Source: Pandoraea anapnoica (GTDB taxonomy: Bacteria > Pseudomonadota > Gammaproteobacteria > Burkholderiales > Burkholderiaceae). From it: a stretch of 64,000 bases of DNA. Location of the stretch: NCBI RefSeq assembly GCF_902459765.1, contig NZ_CABPSP010000003.1, positions 310,001 through 374,000 of the forward strand, read 5' to 3'. How positions within the stretch are numbered: the stretch's first letter is position 1; every line of letters begins with the position of its first letter. Shown here piece by piece: positions 8,036 through 16,340 of the stretch. The notes beneath the pieces were generated by a model. That model was not told the origin of the DNA. It saw only the letters and a list, made by a program, of their open reading frames with translations, and made no database searches. The position numbers and the translations under genes were made by a program.

Positions 8036-9040
8036 CCCCGATTTATCGCGTCAGCGGTGCCCTCGCCTGAGGGCAAACCCTAGCCGCTAAAACCTCATCG
8101 TTTTCCCTGACCCACTCCCACGGCGACGCACGTCGCCCAAGGGCGGCTGCGCCGACATCCAAATGCGGTGCGCCCCGCAATGGCGCGGTTTACCTCAGTT
8201 TCCGAGTTATCGAGCGCTTACGTCTGCCGCCACTACCCGTCGCCTTCGCCGCACGTGCGACACCGATATGCGAGCGCTTTCGGGTTGACAGTGGTTCGGC
8301 CATCGACTAATTTTGGAACCATAAAAAATACTTAATTCGATATATTGAATCTTGTATATCAGATTCAAAGTGTCGAACCGGCCCTGGCAGGACCTGTGGA
8401 ATTTCCGGGAGGGTGTCGGTGCGGCACGGGATTCATCGGAGACATCAGTGGGTAAGCACACATTTCCTTTCGGGCAGTCTTCGTGCGACGTTTCTTGCGC
8501 ACCGGCTGTCCTGTCGTATCCGCCGTCAGTGGCCACGCAAGACGTTCGTGCCCTGGGGCGTTCCTCATCTCCCTGCCGCCTGTTGCGGGCAGGCGATCTG
8601 GCGATCACGCGTCTGCGAGGCGCGCCCGCCTGAGTGATGGGACCTGGTCTGCGATGCGATCCGTGCGGTCCATCGCGACACGCCGACAGCGCAGGCCGGT
8701 CCGTACTCGAATTTGTTTCACCAGTCACCCTTCGGCAGCCGGCAACTTGCCGGCGCGGACCCTGAAAAGTCTGCGTCGCCGCGCCGAAGAGGGGACCGGA
8801 AGGGTCCTTTGGCACTTCCGAGAGTTAGTCAGCCGGGGCTTTAGCCCTGCGAGCCTGCCGCCAGGCAGTGCTCCACGATCAAGCGGCCAAGCATGAGCCG
8901 CACGCAACGCCAGGAGGCGTGCCGTCTGCGCGACATCCCCGATCTCTGTTGGGGCGCGCGACCGCACGCGATGACGGCGGGCACCGCACAACGAAAACGC
9001 GGGCCGTCGTCAATCGTCTGACAGGAACAGGAGGCAAGTC
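8036..9040. other. 1-kb region without a convincing gene
   Basis: No reading frame here has plausible protein composition. After glcC comes a weak hairpin, GCCCTC-GCCT-GAGGGC (8059-8074), that could end its transcript. An AT-rich island at 8310-8370 carries interleaved inverted repeats. From about 8730 to 8970 there is a dense set of GC-rich stems just upstream of the oxlT-like gene. The region probably holds that gene's promoter and a long leader; see the findings. Confidence 0.6.
8339..8368. repeat. Interleaved inverted repeats in an AT-rich island
   Basis: GATATA (8339-8344) pairs with TATATC (8355-8360), and TTGAATCT (8345-8352) pairs with AGATTCAA (8361-8368). The two pairs are interleaved with only TG between the inner blocks. 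The island stands out against GC-rich flanks. It could be a regulator site or, if transcribed, a pseudoknot. Confidence 0.5.
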
Positions 9041-10366
9041 ATGCAAGCAGCTGCGCAACCGGAGGAGAAGACCTCTTTTCTGGGAGGGCGCTGGTCACAA
9101 CTGGTGATCGGCATCATCTGTATGGGCCTTGTGGCCAATTTGCAGTATTCGTGGACGTTGTTCGTCGAGCCGATGCAAGCGAAGCACAACTGGGGCGTCG
9201 CGGCGATTCAGGTGGCGTTCTCGATCTTCATCGTGGTGGAAACGTGGCTGGTCCCGATTGAGGGCTGGCTGGTGGATCGCTTCGGGCCGCGTCCCGTGGT
9301 GGCTGGCGGTGCGGTGTGCGTCGGGCTATCGTGGATCATGTATTCCTACGCCGAGTCGCTGACCGTGCTCTATACGGCGGCCGTCATCGCCGGTATCGGT
9401 GCGGGTTGCGTGTATGGCACCTGCGTGGGTAATGCCTTGAAATGGTTCCCGGACAAGCGCGGTCTGGCAGCGGGTCTGACGGCGGCCGGTTTCGGTGCGG
9501 GCGCTGCCATTACCGTGATTCCGATTGCGAACATGATCAAAGCGTCGGGTTATGAAGCAGCGTTCTTCAACTTCGGCATCGTGCAAGGCGTGGCGATCTT
9601 CGTCCTCGCGCTGTTGCTGGTCAAGCCGCGTGCACCGAAGGGTGTGACGGTGTCGCGCCGCAATCTGGCGACGAAGCAGGACTACACGTCGGGCCAGATG
9701 ATTCGCACGCCGGTGTTCTGGGTGATCTACATCTGCTTCGTTGCGGTGGCGGCTGGCGGACTGATGGCCACGGCGCAGATCGGTCCGATCGCGAAGGACT
9801 ATGGCATTGCTTCGATGCCGATGACGCTGTTCGGTGCAACGCTGCCGTTGCTGACGATGACGCTGTCGATCGACAATCTGTGCAACGGTTTTACGCGTCC
9901 GCTGTGCGGCTTCGTCTCGGACAAGATCGGTCGTGAGAATGCCATGTTCATCATCTTCCTCGGGGAAGGCGTGGCGATGCTCGGTCTGATGCACTTCGGT
10001 CAGAACCCGTACATGTTCGTGTTCTTCGCGGCGATGACCTTCTTGTGCTGGGGCGAAATCTTCTCGATCTTCCCGGCGCTGTGTGCGGACACGTTCGGCA
10101 GCAAGAACGCCGCCTCGAACGCAGGCACGCTGTACACCGCCAAGGGCACGGCCGCATTGCTCGTGCCGCTGGCTTCGGTGCTGGCGGTCGGCGGTCACTG
10201 GGATCGCGTGTTCATCGCTGCGGCGAGCATCAGCATCGTGGCGGCAGTCGGTGCGAAGTTCGTACTCGCCCCGATGCGCCGTCGCTGGATCGAATCCGAA
10301 AACAGCAACAGCGCAAAGGCATCGACGAGCCCGTCGGTCGCGATGGGCGCCCCTGCCAGCGAGTAA
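9041..10366 (+). CDS. oxlT: OxlT-like oxalate/formate antiporter, major facilitator superfamily
   Basis: A 441-residue, roughly twelve-helix carrier. The N-terminal half opens with LVIGIICMGLVANLQYSWTLFVEPMQ and holds the MFS loop signature GWLVDRFGPRP; this resembles OxlT-type carriers that swap oxalate for formate. The second half has the matching loop GFVSDKIGREN. A perfect AGGAGG lies six bases before the ATG, so expression is probably strong. No oxalyl-CoA decarboxylase or formyl-CoA transferase gene lies in the window, so the substrate is inferred from the family and could be another small carboxylate. A clear intrinsic terminator follows, making it monocistronic. Confidence 0.82.
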   Translation: MQAAAQPEEKTSFLGGRWSQLVIGIICMGLVANLQYSWTLFVEPMQAKHNWGVAAIQVAFSIFIVVETWLVPIEGWLVDRFGPRPVVAGGAVCVGLSWIMYSYAESLTVLYTAAVIAGIGAGCVYGTCVGNALKWFPDKRGLAAGLTAAGFGAGAAITVIPIANMIKASGYEAAFFNFGIVQGVAIFVLALLLVKPRAPKGVTVSRRNLATKQDYTSGQMIRTPVFWVIYICFVAVAAGGLMATAQIGPIAKDYGIASMPMTLFGATLPLLTMTLSIDNLCNGFTRPLCGFVSDKIGRENAMFIIFLGEGVAMLGLMHFGQNPYMFVFFAAMTFLCWGEIFSIFPALCADTFGSKNAASNAGTLYTAKGTAALLVPLASVLAVGGHWDRVFIAAASISIVAAVGAKFVLAPMRRRWIESENSNSAKASTSPSVAMGAPASE

Positions 10367-10420
10367 GGTCGCAGCAGGCTGCTGTATCGGGTCTTGGCGG
10401 TATTGAAGAGACAGGAGAGC

Positions 10421-10450
10421 GGGGTGCCGGAAACGGTGCCCCGTTTTTTT
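10421..10450 (+). terminator. Intrinsic terminator of the oxlT-like gene
   Basis: A 9-bp stem (GGGGTGCCG with two G-T wobbles) around a GAAA loop is followed by G and seven T. Confidence 0.9.
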
Positions 10451-10504
10451 GTTTGAGGGTCGTCGGCTTGTCGACGTCGTCGTTGAACGATCAGGACCCA
10501 GAAA

Positions 10505-10536
10505 ACAAAAAAGCCCGTCATTGACGGGCTTTTTGT
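10505..10536 (-). terminator. Terminator of the distal tRNA-Asn
   Basis: The stem AAGCCCGTC/GACGGGCTT is flanked by A-runs and T-runs on both sides. On the minus strand it sits just past the tRNA at 10541-10616 and ends in six T. It can also act on plus-strand transcripts. Confidence 0.85.
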
Positions 10537-10540
10537 GTTT

Positions 10541-10616
10541 TGGCTCCTCGACCTGGGCTCGAACCAGGGACCTACGGATTAACAGTCCGGCGCTCTACCG
10601 ACTGAGCTATCGAGGA
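10541..10616 (-). tRNA. tRNA-Asn (GTT), distal copy
   Basis: A complete 76-base cloverleaf with encoded CCA. Acceptor arms TCCTCGA/TCGAGGA pair perfectly, the anticodon loop reads CTGTTAA (anticodon GTT), and the T-arm GGTTCGAGCCC is standard. It differs from the other copy at three bases: one in the D-loop and a compensated T-A for C-G change in the acceptor stem. Confidence 0.97.
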
Positions 10617-10656
10617 TCAAACTTGGCAGTCGCACAACGCTGTAACGATGTGCCGA

Positions 10657-10686
10657 CTAAAACAAAGGCCTCGCGGGAGCGAGGCC
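10657..10686 (-). terminator. Terminator-like hairpin between the two tRNA-Asn genes
   Basis: GGCCTCGC and GCGAGGCC form a perfect 8-bp stem with a 4-base loop. On the minus strand it is followed by TTTGTTTT. It lies 17 bases past the proximal tRNA and before the distal one. Confidence 0.7.
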
Positions 10687-10702
10687 ATCGCTTCGGTATT
10701 CT

Positions 10703-10778
10703 TGGCTCCCCGACCTGGGCTCGAACCAGGGACCTACGGATTAACAGTCCGGCGCTCTACCAACTGAGCTATCGGGGA
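10703..10778 (-). tRNA. tRNA-Asn (GTT), proximal copy
   Basis: A 76-base cloverleaf including CCA. Acceptor arms TCCCCGA/TCGGGGA, anticodon GTT in loop CTGTTAA, standard D- and T-arms. It lies directly behind a near-ideal sigma-70 promoter. Confidence 0.97.
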
Positions 10779-10793
10779 TCAAAAGAGAAAGCG

Positions 10794-10823
10794 ATTATAG
10801 TGGCGGTTTTTACACACTGTCAA
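10794..10823 (-). promoter_or_regulatory. Consensus sigma-70 promoter for the tRNA-Asn genes
   Basis: Minus strand: exact TTGACA (10818-10823) and exact TATAAT (10794-10799) separated by 18 bases, placing the start about ten bases before the proximal tRNA. Confidence 0.9.
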
Positions 10824-10882
10824 CACTCCGGACGCATTTTTTATGCGCCCACCGTGTGAATTCCGCCCGTCGCGCTCGCGGC

Positions 10883-11206
10883 TCAGCGTTCGAGCAGATG
10901 GAGCTTTTCCTTGACGTCCTTCCAGTCGTCCGCATCGGGGAGCGACGGCTTAGTCTTGGTGATGCTCGGCCAGCCCGGCGAGAGGTCGGCGTTGAGCTTG
11001 ATGAATTCCTGCTGGTCGCCCGGCACGTCCTCTTCGGCATAAATGGCATTCACCGGGCACTCGGCCACGCAGACCGCGCAATCAATGCACTCGTCCGGAT
11101 CGATGGACAGGAAGTTAGGGCCTTCGCGGAAGCAATCCACGGGGCAAACGTCCACACAGTCGGTGAATTTACATTTGATGCAGCTTTCGGTGACAACGTG
11201 CGTCAT
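10883..11206 (-). CDS. fdxA: 7Fe ferredoxin FdxA
   Basis: A 107-residue ferredoxin of the [3Fe-4S][4Fe-4S] type. The first cluster region shows C9, C12, C17 and C21-Pro ([14 protein letters not shown]); the second is [12 protein letters not shown] around residues 40-51. The C-terminal half is the usual FdxA tail. I start at 11206 (MTHVVTES), where the family begins, with a CTGGAG ribosome site before it. It stands alone and diverges from pncB. A TACAAT -10-like hexamer lies at 11259-11264 on the minus strand. Confidence 0.96.
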   Translation of the reverse strand: MTHVVTESCIKCKFTDCVDVCPVDCFREGPNFLSIDPDECIDCAVCVAECPVNAIYAEEDVPGDQQEFIKLNADLSPGWPSITKTKPSLPDADDWKDVKEKLHLLER

Positions 11207-11546
11207 GCCAACTCCAGAGTAGGGCGCAAAACGGCTTCGATCGGCCGTTAAAGCGCGTATTGTAACGCAGCCCGCCATTGCGGGTGCGAGAGCCGAACGG
11301 GCGTTGCCGTCGGACGTCGGACACGTCTCGCAAGCCTCCTCACGCCCCGCCGCCAGGCGAGCCGTCCCCCACTGTGATCCCTTAGCGCATTTGGGATGAT
11401 GTGATGCGTGACATCGCTTTGCGGTACGATGCCGGGTGTTCCTGTGCGCTGCCCGTCAACGAGTATTCCGCGCGTATGAAAGTACGCGCGAGCGTTTGGC
11501 AGCGTTCGATGTTTTCTCGTGAGTGCTCCGCGCGGAGCCTGTCGTC
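11207..11546. promoter_or_regulatory. Divergent fdxA/pncB intergenic region with dyads in the pncB leader
   Basis: This gap must hold both promoters. Close to pncB are two dyads: CGCGCGTA-N6-TACGCGCG (11469-11490) and the perfect palindrome GCTCCGCGCGGAGC (11525-11538). The second contains the only ribosome-site-like GGAG before the pncB ATG at 11547. I see no gene in it. Confidence 0.5.
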
Positions 11547-12740
11547 ATGATCATCACGTCGCTGCTCGATACCGATCTCTACAAGTTCACGATGATGCAG
11601 GTCGTTCTGCATCATTTCCCTGCGGCCCAGGTCGAATACCGCTTCAAGTGCCGCACCGAAGGCGTCGACCTCACGCCCTACGTCGATGAGATCCGCGACG
11701 AGATTCGCCTGCTGTGCGGGCTTCGCTTCACGGAGTCGGAGCTGCGCTATCTCGGCGCGATGCGCTTCATCAAGAGCGATTTCATCGACTTCCTCGACCT
11801 GTTCCATCTGAACGAGAAGTACATCACGGTCACACCGTCGCCGAAGGGCAATGGTGAAATCGACATCGAAATTCGCGGCCCTTGGCTTCACACGATTCTC
11901 TTCGAGATTCCCGTGCTCGCCATCGTCAATGAGGTGTATTTTCGCAATACGCAGCGCACGCCTGCGTATGAGGAAGGGCGTCAGCGTCTCAAGGACAAGA
12001 TTTGCATGCTGGCTGAGCCGGCCGATTACCGTGATTGCAAAATCGCCGATTACGGCACGCGCCGCCGTTTCTCGAAAGAGTGGCACGAGGAAGTGATTCA
12101 CACGCTACGCGACGAACTCGGCGAGCAGTTCGCGGGCACGAGCAATGTGTACTACGCGTCGAAGCTTGGGCTCACCCCGCTGGGCACGATGGCGCACGAG
12201 TATCTTCAGGCGTGTCAGGCGCTGGGTCCGCGTCTGCGCGATTCGCAGATTTTCGGTTTCGAGACGTGGGCGAAGGAGTATCGCGGCGACCTCGGGATCG
12301 CGCTCTCCGACGTCTACGGCATGTCCGCCTTCCTGCGCGATTTCGACATGTACTTCTGCAAGCTTTTCGACGGTGCGCGCCACGACTCGGGCGATCCGTT
12401 CGCGTGGGGCGAGCGTCTGCTGGAGCACTACGCGCAGAACCGCGTCGACGCGCATACGAAGACCATGATCTTCTCGGACGGTCTGGACATCCCGAAGGTG
12501 TTGCAGCTTTTCGAGCGCTTCCGCGACCGCTGCAAACTGGCTTTCGGCGTTGGGACAAACCTGACCAACGACCTCGGTTATCAGCCGCTGCAAATCGTCA
12601 TCAAGATGGTGCGTTGCAACGGTCAGCCGGTAGCCAAGCTGTCGGATTCGCCGGGCAAGAATATGTGCGATGACGATGCTTATCTGGCGTATCTGCGACA
12701 GGTGTTCGAGATCGCACCGTTGCCGGAAAAGGCGAAGTGA
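11547..12740 (+). CDS. pncB: Nicotinate phosphoribosyltransferase PncB
   Basis: A 397-residue enzyme of the NAD salvage (Preiss-Handler) route, joining nicotinate to PRPP with ATP hydrolysis. Family motifs are [15 protein letters not shown] at the N-terminus, [10 protein letters not shown], and the phosphate-binding region [14 protein letters not shown] with IFSDGLD and [10 protein letters not shown] further on. The start at 11547 (MIITSLLDT) is favoured over an ATG eight codons earlier because homologues begin there. A palindrome overlapping the ribosome site may regulate it. Confidence 0.96.
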   Translation: MIITSLLDTDLYKFTMMQVVLHHFPAAQVEYRFKCRTEGVDLTPYVDEIRDEIRLLCGLRFTESELRYLGAMRFIKSDFIDFLDLFHLNEKYITVTPSPKGNGEIDIEIRGPWLHTILFEIPVLAIVNEVYFRNTQRTPAYEEGRQRLKDKICMLAEPADYRDCKIADYGTRRRFSKEWHEEVIHTLRDELGEQFAGTSNVYYASKLGLTPLGTMAHEYLQACQALGPRLRDSQIFGFETWAKEYRGDLGIALSDVYGMSAFLRDFDMYFCKLFDGARHDSGDPFAWGERLLEHYAQNRVDAHTKTMIFSDGLDIPKVLQLFERFRDRCKLAFGVGTNLTNDLGYQPLQIVIKMVRCNGQPVAKLSDSPGKNMCDDDAYLAYLRQVFEIAPLPEKAK

Positions 12741-12909
12741 TCCGAAGGCGCGTGCAGACGATTCCGATAGTGCGCGAACGCCCGTCGCGCTGGCAGACCC
12801 AGCCGCTATAATTGCGCATCGCCCGCCAGACTTAGGTCCGGTGGCTTCGAGAGACGACACAGTGACGACGCCGGCCGCAGACCGGCGCGTCGGCTTCACA
12901 GGACAGCCC

Positions 12910-13572
12910 ATGGATACCTCCGACGCCCGCAATCGCATCTTCGCCCGCATTCGCAACGCCCAGCATCGTCCCGATGCCGCCCGCGCGAACGAGCAGGCGG
13001 CGGCCGAGGATTATCTGGCGCGGCATCCGCAGGGGCCGCGTCCGGCGATGTCCGGCGACATCATGGCGACGTTCATCGCCAAGGCCGAAGCGCTTTCGAC
13101 GACGATCAGCCGCGTTCCCGCCATGAGCGACGTGCCGGCTGCGGCCAGCACGTATTTGCAGGCGAACGGCCTGACCACCCGCGCGGTGGCGTGGCCGACG
13201 CTGCGCTCGCTCGATTGGGCGAGCGCCGGCTGCGAAGTGGAATTCCGCAAACCGCACGGCGACGATCTCGTCGGCATCACCGGCTGCTTCTGTGCGATTG
13301 CCGAGACCGGCGCGCTGATGATGATGTCGGGACCGGAGACGTTTGCTTCGGCCACGCTCCTGCCTGAGACGCACATCGCCGTAGTGCCTGCGTCGCGCGT
13401 CGTCGCCGGTCACGAAGACGGCTTTGCGCTGATGCGCAGCGAGCGAGGACAGCTCTCGCGCGCGACTAACTTCATTGCGGGTCCTTCGCGGACCGCCGAT
13501 ATCGAACAGACGCTGGTGCTGGGCGCGCATGGGCCCTACCGTGTCCATCTCATCATTGTCGACGGCGCTTAA
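12910..13572 (+). CDS. lutC: LutC/YkgG-family protein (LUD domain)
   Basis: A 220-residue LUD-domain protein (DUF162) resembling LutC, a subunit of the LutABC L-lactate oxidation complex. Diagnostic stretches are GITGCFCAIAETGALMMMSG and SRTADIEQTLVLGAHGP near the C-terminus. Its usual partners LutA and LutB are not in the window; the neighbours are pncB and a transporter. A TATAAT hexamer at 12807-12812 could be its -10, though I see no good -35. Either it works with partners encoded elsewhere or it has a different job here. Confidence 0.82.
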   Translation: MDTSDARNRIFARIRNAQHRPDAARANEQAAAEDYLARHPQGPRPAMSGDIMATFIAKAEALSTTISRVPAMSDVPAAASTYLQANGLTTRAVAWPTLRSLDWASAGCEVEFRKPHGDDLVGITGCFCAIAETGALMMMSGPETFASATLLPETHIAVVPASRVVAGHEDGFALMRSERGQLSRATNFIAGPSRTADIEQTLVLGAHGPYRVHLIIVDGA

Positions 13573-13730
13573 ATAGCGCCGCGTCGCGCGGACGGTCGAT
13601 CCGGCTCGCGACGCATCGACTGCGACTTTCTCACTTGCCCGCGTAGATTCGCGACGGCGGGGCGCAAGGCTTGCGGAAAGCGACCGAATGCCGAAGGCAT
13701 CGGTCCTTTCGGGAAACACACATCATTAAT

Positions 13731-13746
13731 TTGGGATTTATCCCAA
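13731..13746. promoter_or_regulatory. Palindrome upstream of the transporter gene
   Basis: TTGGGAT-TT-ATCCCAA is a 16-base inverted repeat 79 bases before the transporter ATG. It sits in the one AT-rich patch of this gap and could be an operator. Just upstream, 13682-13705 holds an imperfect hairpin (ACCGAATGCC/GGCATCGGT) that may end the lutC transcript. Confidence 0.4.
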
Positions 13747-13824
13747 GGTCGTGCCGTTTTGGGCACTCCGGCGCTGACGGCGACTCGTACGCAGTCGACC
13801 ATCAATCACTAGGAACCAGAAACA

Positions 13825-15243
13825 ATGCATAAGGGGATTTGGGGAGCACTGAGCGCGACAGGGCTGGCATTGGCAAGCCCGGCGGCCTTCGCTGCCGGGC
13901 CGGACGGCGCACAACTCGTCGCCTGGTGGGGTGTGCCATTTGCCGGACTGCTATTGTCGATTGCGCTTGGGCCGTTATTGGCGCCCGCGTTCTGGCACCA
14001 CCACTTCGGCAAGATCGCGGCGTTCTGGGGCGCAGCCTTCCTTTTGCCGTTCGCGCTGGTCTTCGGTGCCGGGGCGGCTTGGTACGGGGCTGTTCACGCT
14101 GTCGTCGGGGAGTACATTCCGTTCGTCGTACTGCTCACCGCGTTGTTCACGACGGCCGGTGGCATCTGCGTGCATGGCAACCTGCGCGGCGGGCCGTGGC
14201 TCAACACCGGACTGCTGACGCTGGGCACCGTGCTGGCGAGCATCATGGGCACGACCGGCGCGGCCATGCTGCTGATTCGTCCGCTGATTCGCGCAAACGA
14301 CAACCGCAAACATAACGTACATGTCGTCGTCTTCTTCATCTTCCTCGTGGCCAACGCGGGTGGTTCACTGACCCCGCTGGGCGACCCGCCGCTGTTCCTC
14401 GGCTTCTTGCAAGGCGTCGATTTCTTCTGGACGACGGCGTATATCTGGCCGGAGACGCTGTTCATCTGTGCCGTGCTGCTGGTGCTGTTCTTCATCATCG
14501 ATGCTTACCATTTCCGTCAGAAGAGCGAACGTCTGATCGACGAGCTGGATCCGACCCCGCACGCCGTGCCGCTGCGGCTCGAAGGCAAGCGTAACTTCAT
14601 TCTGCTCGCAGCCGCCGTCGGTCTGGTGCTGATGAGCGGTATCTGGAAGCCGGGCGTCTCGTTCGACGTGTTCGGCACGCCGGTCGCCGTGCAGAATCTG
14701 GCGCGTGATGTCGGCCTGGTGGTGGTGACGCTGATCTCGCTGGCGATCACCCCGCGTACGGCGCGCGAAGGCAATGGCTTCAACTGGGAGCCGATGAAAG
14801 AGGTTGCCAAACTGTTCGCAGGCATCTTCCTGACGATCATTCCCGTGGTGGCGATTCTGCGTGCGGGCGAAGCCGGTGCGCTGGGCTGGGTGATTCGTCT
14901 CGTGACGGGGCCGGACGGTGCGCCGGACAACGTCATGTACTTCTGGGCGACGGGGTTGTTGTCGTCGTTCCTCGACAATGCGCCGACGTATCTCGTGTTC
15001 TTCAATACGGCGGGCGGCGATGCGGCGTCGCTGATGACGAGCGGTGCAGCCACGCTGGCGGCAATCTCGGCAGGCGCTGTGTTCATGGGGGCGAATACCT
15101 ACATCGGGAATGCCCCGAACTTCATGGTGAAGGCCATTGCGGAGCAACGCGGCATTCGCATGCCGAGCTTCTTTGGCTATATGCTGTGGTCGGGCGCGAT
15201 TCTGCTGCCGGTGTTCGTTGTGATGACCCTGATATTCTTCTGA
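13825..15243 (+). CDS. ArsB/NhaD-type sodium:proton antiporter or carboxylate transporter
   Basis: A 472-residue membrane protein with about 11-12 helices. It belongs to the ion-transporter superfamily that includes NhaD and CitMHS; VANAGGSLTPLGDPPLFLGFLQG and the second-half SSFLDNAPTYLVFFN are typical of NhaD-like members. The first 24 residues look like a signal sequence ending in AFAAG, also seen in this subgroup. An AGGAAC ribosome site precedes the ATG. I favour Na+/H+ exchange, but transport of a dicarboxylate cannot be excluded. Confidence 0.8.
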   Translation: MHKGIWGALSATGLALASPAAFAAGPDGAQLVAWWGVPFAGLLLSIALGPLLAPAFWHHHFGKIAAFWGAAFLLPFALVFGAGAAWYGAVHAVVGEYIPFVVLLTALFTTAGGICVHGNLRGGPWLNTGLLTLGTVLASIMGTTGAAMLLIRPLIRANDNRKHNVHVVVFFIFLVANAGGSLTPLGDPPLFLGFLQGVDFFWTTAYIWPETLFICAVLLVLFFIIDAYHFRQKSERLIDELDPTPHAVPLRLEGKRNFILLAAAVGLVLMSGIWKPGVSFDVFGTPVAVQNLARDVGLVVVTLISLAITPRTAREGNGFNWEPMKEVAKLFAGIFLTIIPVVAILRAGEAGALGWVIRLVTGPDGAPDNVMYFWATGLLSSFLDNAPTYLVFFNTAGGDAASLMTSGAATLAAISAGAVFMGANTYIGNAPNFMVKAIAEQRGIRMPSFFGYMLWSGAILLPVFVVMTLIFF

Positions 15244-15292
15244 GCCGCAAGAGCGCCAAGCAGCCACGCGGCAAACCTTTACGAGACAACTG

Positions 15293-16282
15293 GTGAAACC
15301 GAAGATCCTGGTAGCCCGAGCCATTTTTCCGGACGTGATCGAGCGTCTGGCGCAGTACTTCGACGTCGAGCGTAATGATGCCGACACGGTGTTTTCGAGC
15401 GACGAGTTGCGTGCGCGTCTGGCCGACAAGGCCGGTGCGATCACCACGGCGAGCGAACGCATCGATGCGCCGGTGCTCGCTGGTGCGCCGAATCTGCGTG
15501 TGGTGGCCAACATGGCTGTGGGCTACAACAACTTCGATATCGAAGCGATGACGGCTGCGGGCGTCATGGCGACGAACACCCCCGATGTGCTCAACGAGAC
15601 GACCGCCGATTTCGGCTGGGCGTTGCTGATGGCGACGGCGCGTCGCGTGACCGAGTCCGAGCGTTGGTTGCGCGAGGGGCACTGGGACAAGTGGGCGTAC
15701 GACATGTTCCTGGGCGCCGACGTGCATGGCAGCACGCTGGGCATCGTCGGCATGGGACGCATCGGTCAGGCGATCGCGCGTCGCGCCATGGGCTTCAACA
15801 TGCGGGTGGTGTATCACAATCGCTCGCGTCTCGATGCCGCGACTGAAGCGGCCTGCAAGGCGAGCTACGTCGACAAGGACACGCTGCTGCGCACAGCCGA
15901 TCACGTCATTCTCGTCTTGCCGTATTCGAGCGCAACGCATCACACCATCGGCGCCGCAGAGTTGGCGCTGATGAAGCCGACGGCCACGCTGGTGAATTTG
16001 GCGCGCGGCGGTATCGTCGACGATACCGCGCTTGCGGCGGCGCTGGCGAATAAGCAGATCGCGGCGGCTGGCCTCGACGTGTTCGAGGGCGAACCGAAGG
16101 TGCATCCCGATTTGCTGAAGGTGCCGAACGTCGTGCTGACGCCGCACATTGCGAGCGCGTCGGCGGCGACACGTCGGGGTATGGCCAGTCTGGCAGCCGA
16201 CAATCTGATCGCGGCGCTAGGCTTCGGGGCGGCCGCAGGCAAGCCGCCTTGCTTGCTCAATCCGGCAGCGCGCAAGTCGTAA
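15293..16282 (+). CDS. D-2-hydroxyacid dehydrogenase (GhrB-like glyoxylate/hydroxypyruvate reductase)
   Basis: A 329-residue NAD(P)-dependent D-isomer-specific 2-hydroxyacid dehydrogenase, starting with GTG. The Rossmann motif GIVGMGRIGQAIARRAMGF lies near residue 147. The catalytic residues are all present: arginine in NLARGGIVDD, glutamate in FEGEPKVHP and histidine in LTPHIASASA. The sequence resembles the glyoxylate reductase/gluconate 2-dehydrogenase branch. It would turn glyoxylate into glycolate, or 2-ketogluconate into gluconate, in the cytosol. Glycolate oxidase elsewhere in the window makes glyoxylate, which fits but does not prove that role. Confidence 0.87.
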   Translation: MKPKILVARAIFPDVIERLAQYFDVERNDADTVFSSDELRARLADKAGAITTASERIDAPVLAGAPNLRVVANMAVGYNNFDIEAMTAAGVMATNTPDVLNETTADFGWALLMATARRVTESERWLREGHWDKWAYDMFLGADVHGSTLGIVGMGRIGQAIARRAMGFNMRVVYHNRSRLDAATEAACKASYVDKDTLLRTADHVILVLPYSSATHHTIGAAELALMKPTATLVNLARGGIVDDTALAAALANKQIAAAGLDVFEGEPKVHPDLLKVPNVVLTPHIASASAATRRGMASLAADNLIAALGFGAAAGKPPCLLNPAARKS

Positions 16283-16340
16283 GCGACGTCGGCAGGGACG
16301 TTGGAAGAATAGAGAAAGAATCAACGGGAGTCGCAACGCG

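Noticed and set aside
8207-8815. A 202-codon minus-strand frame in the 1-kb gap before oxlT
   Set aside because: Arg/Ser/Pro-rich with no hydrophobic core or domain, no ribosome site, and it crosses the AT-rich palindromes. Treated as noncoding.
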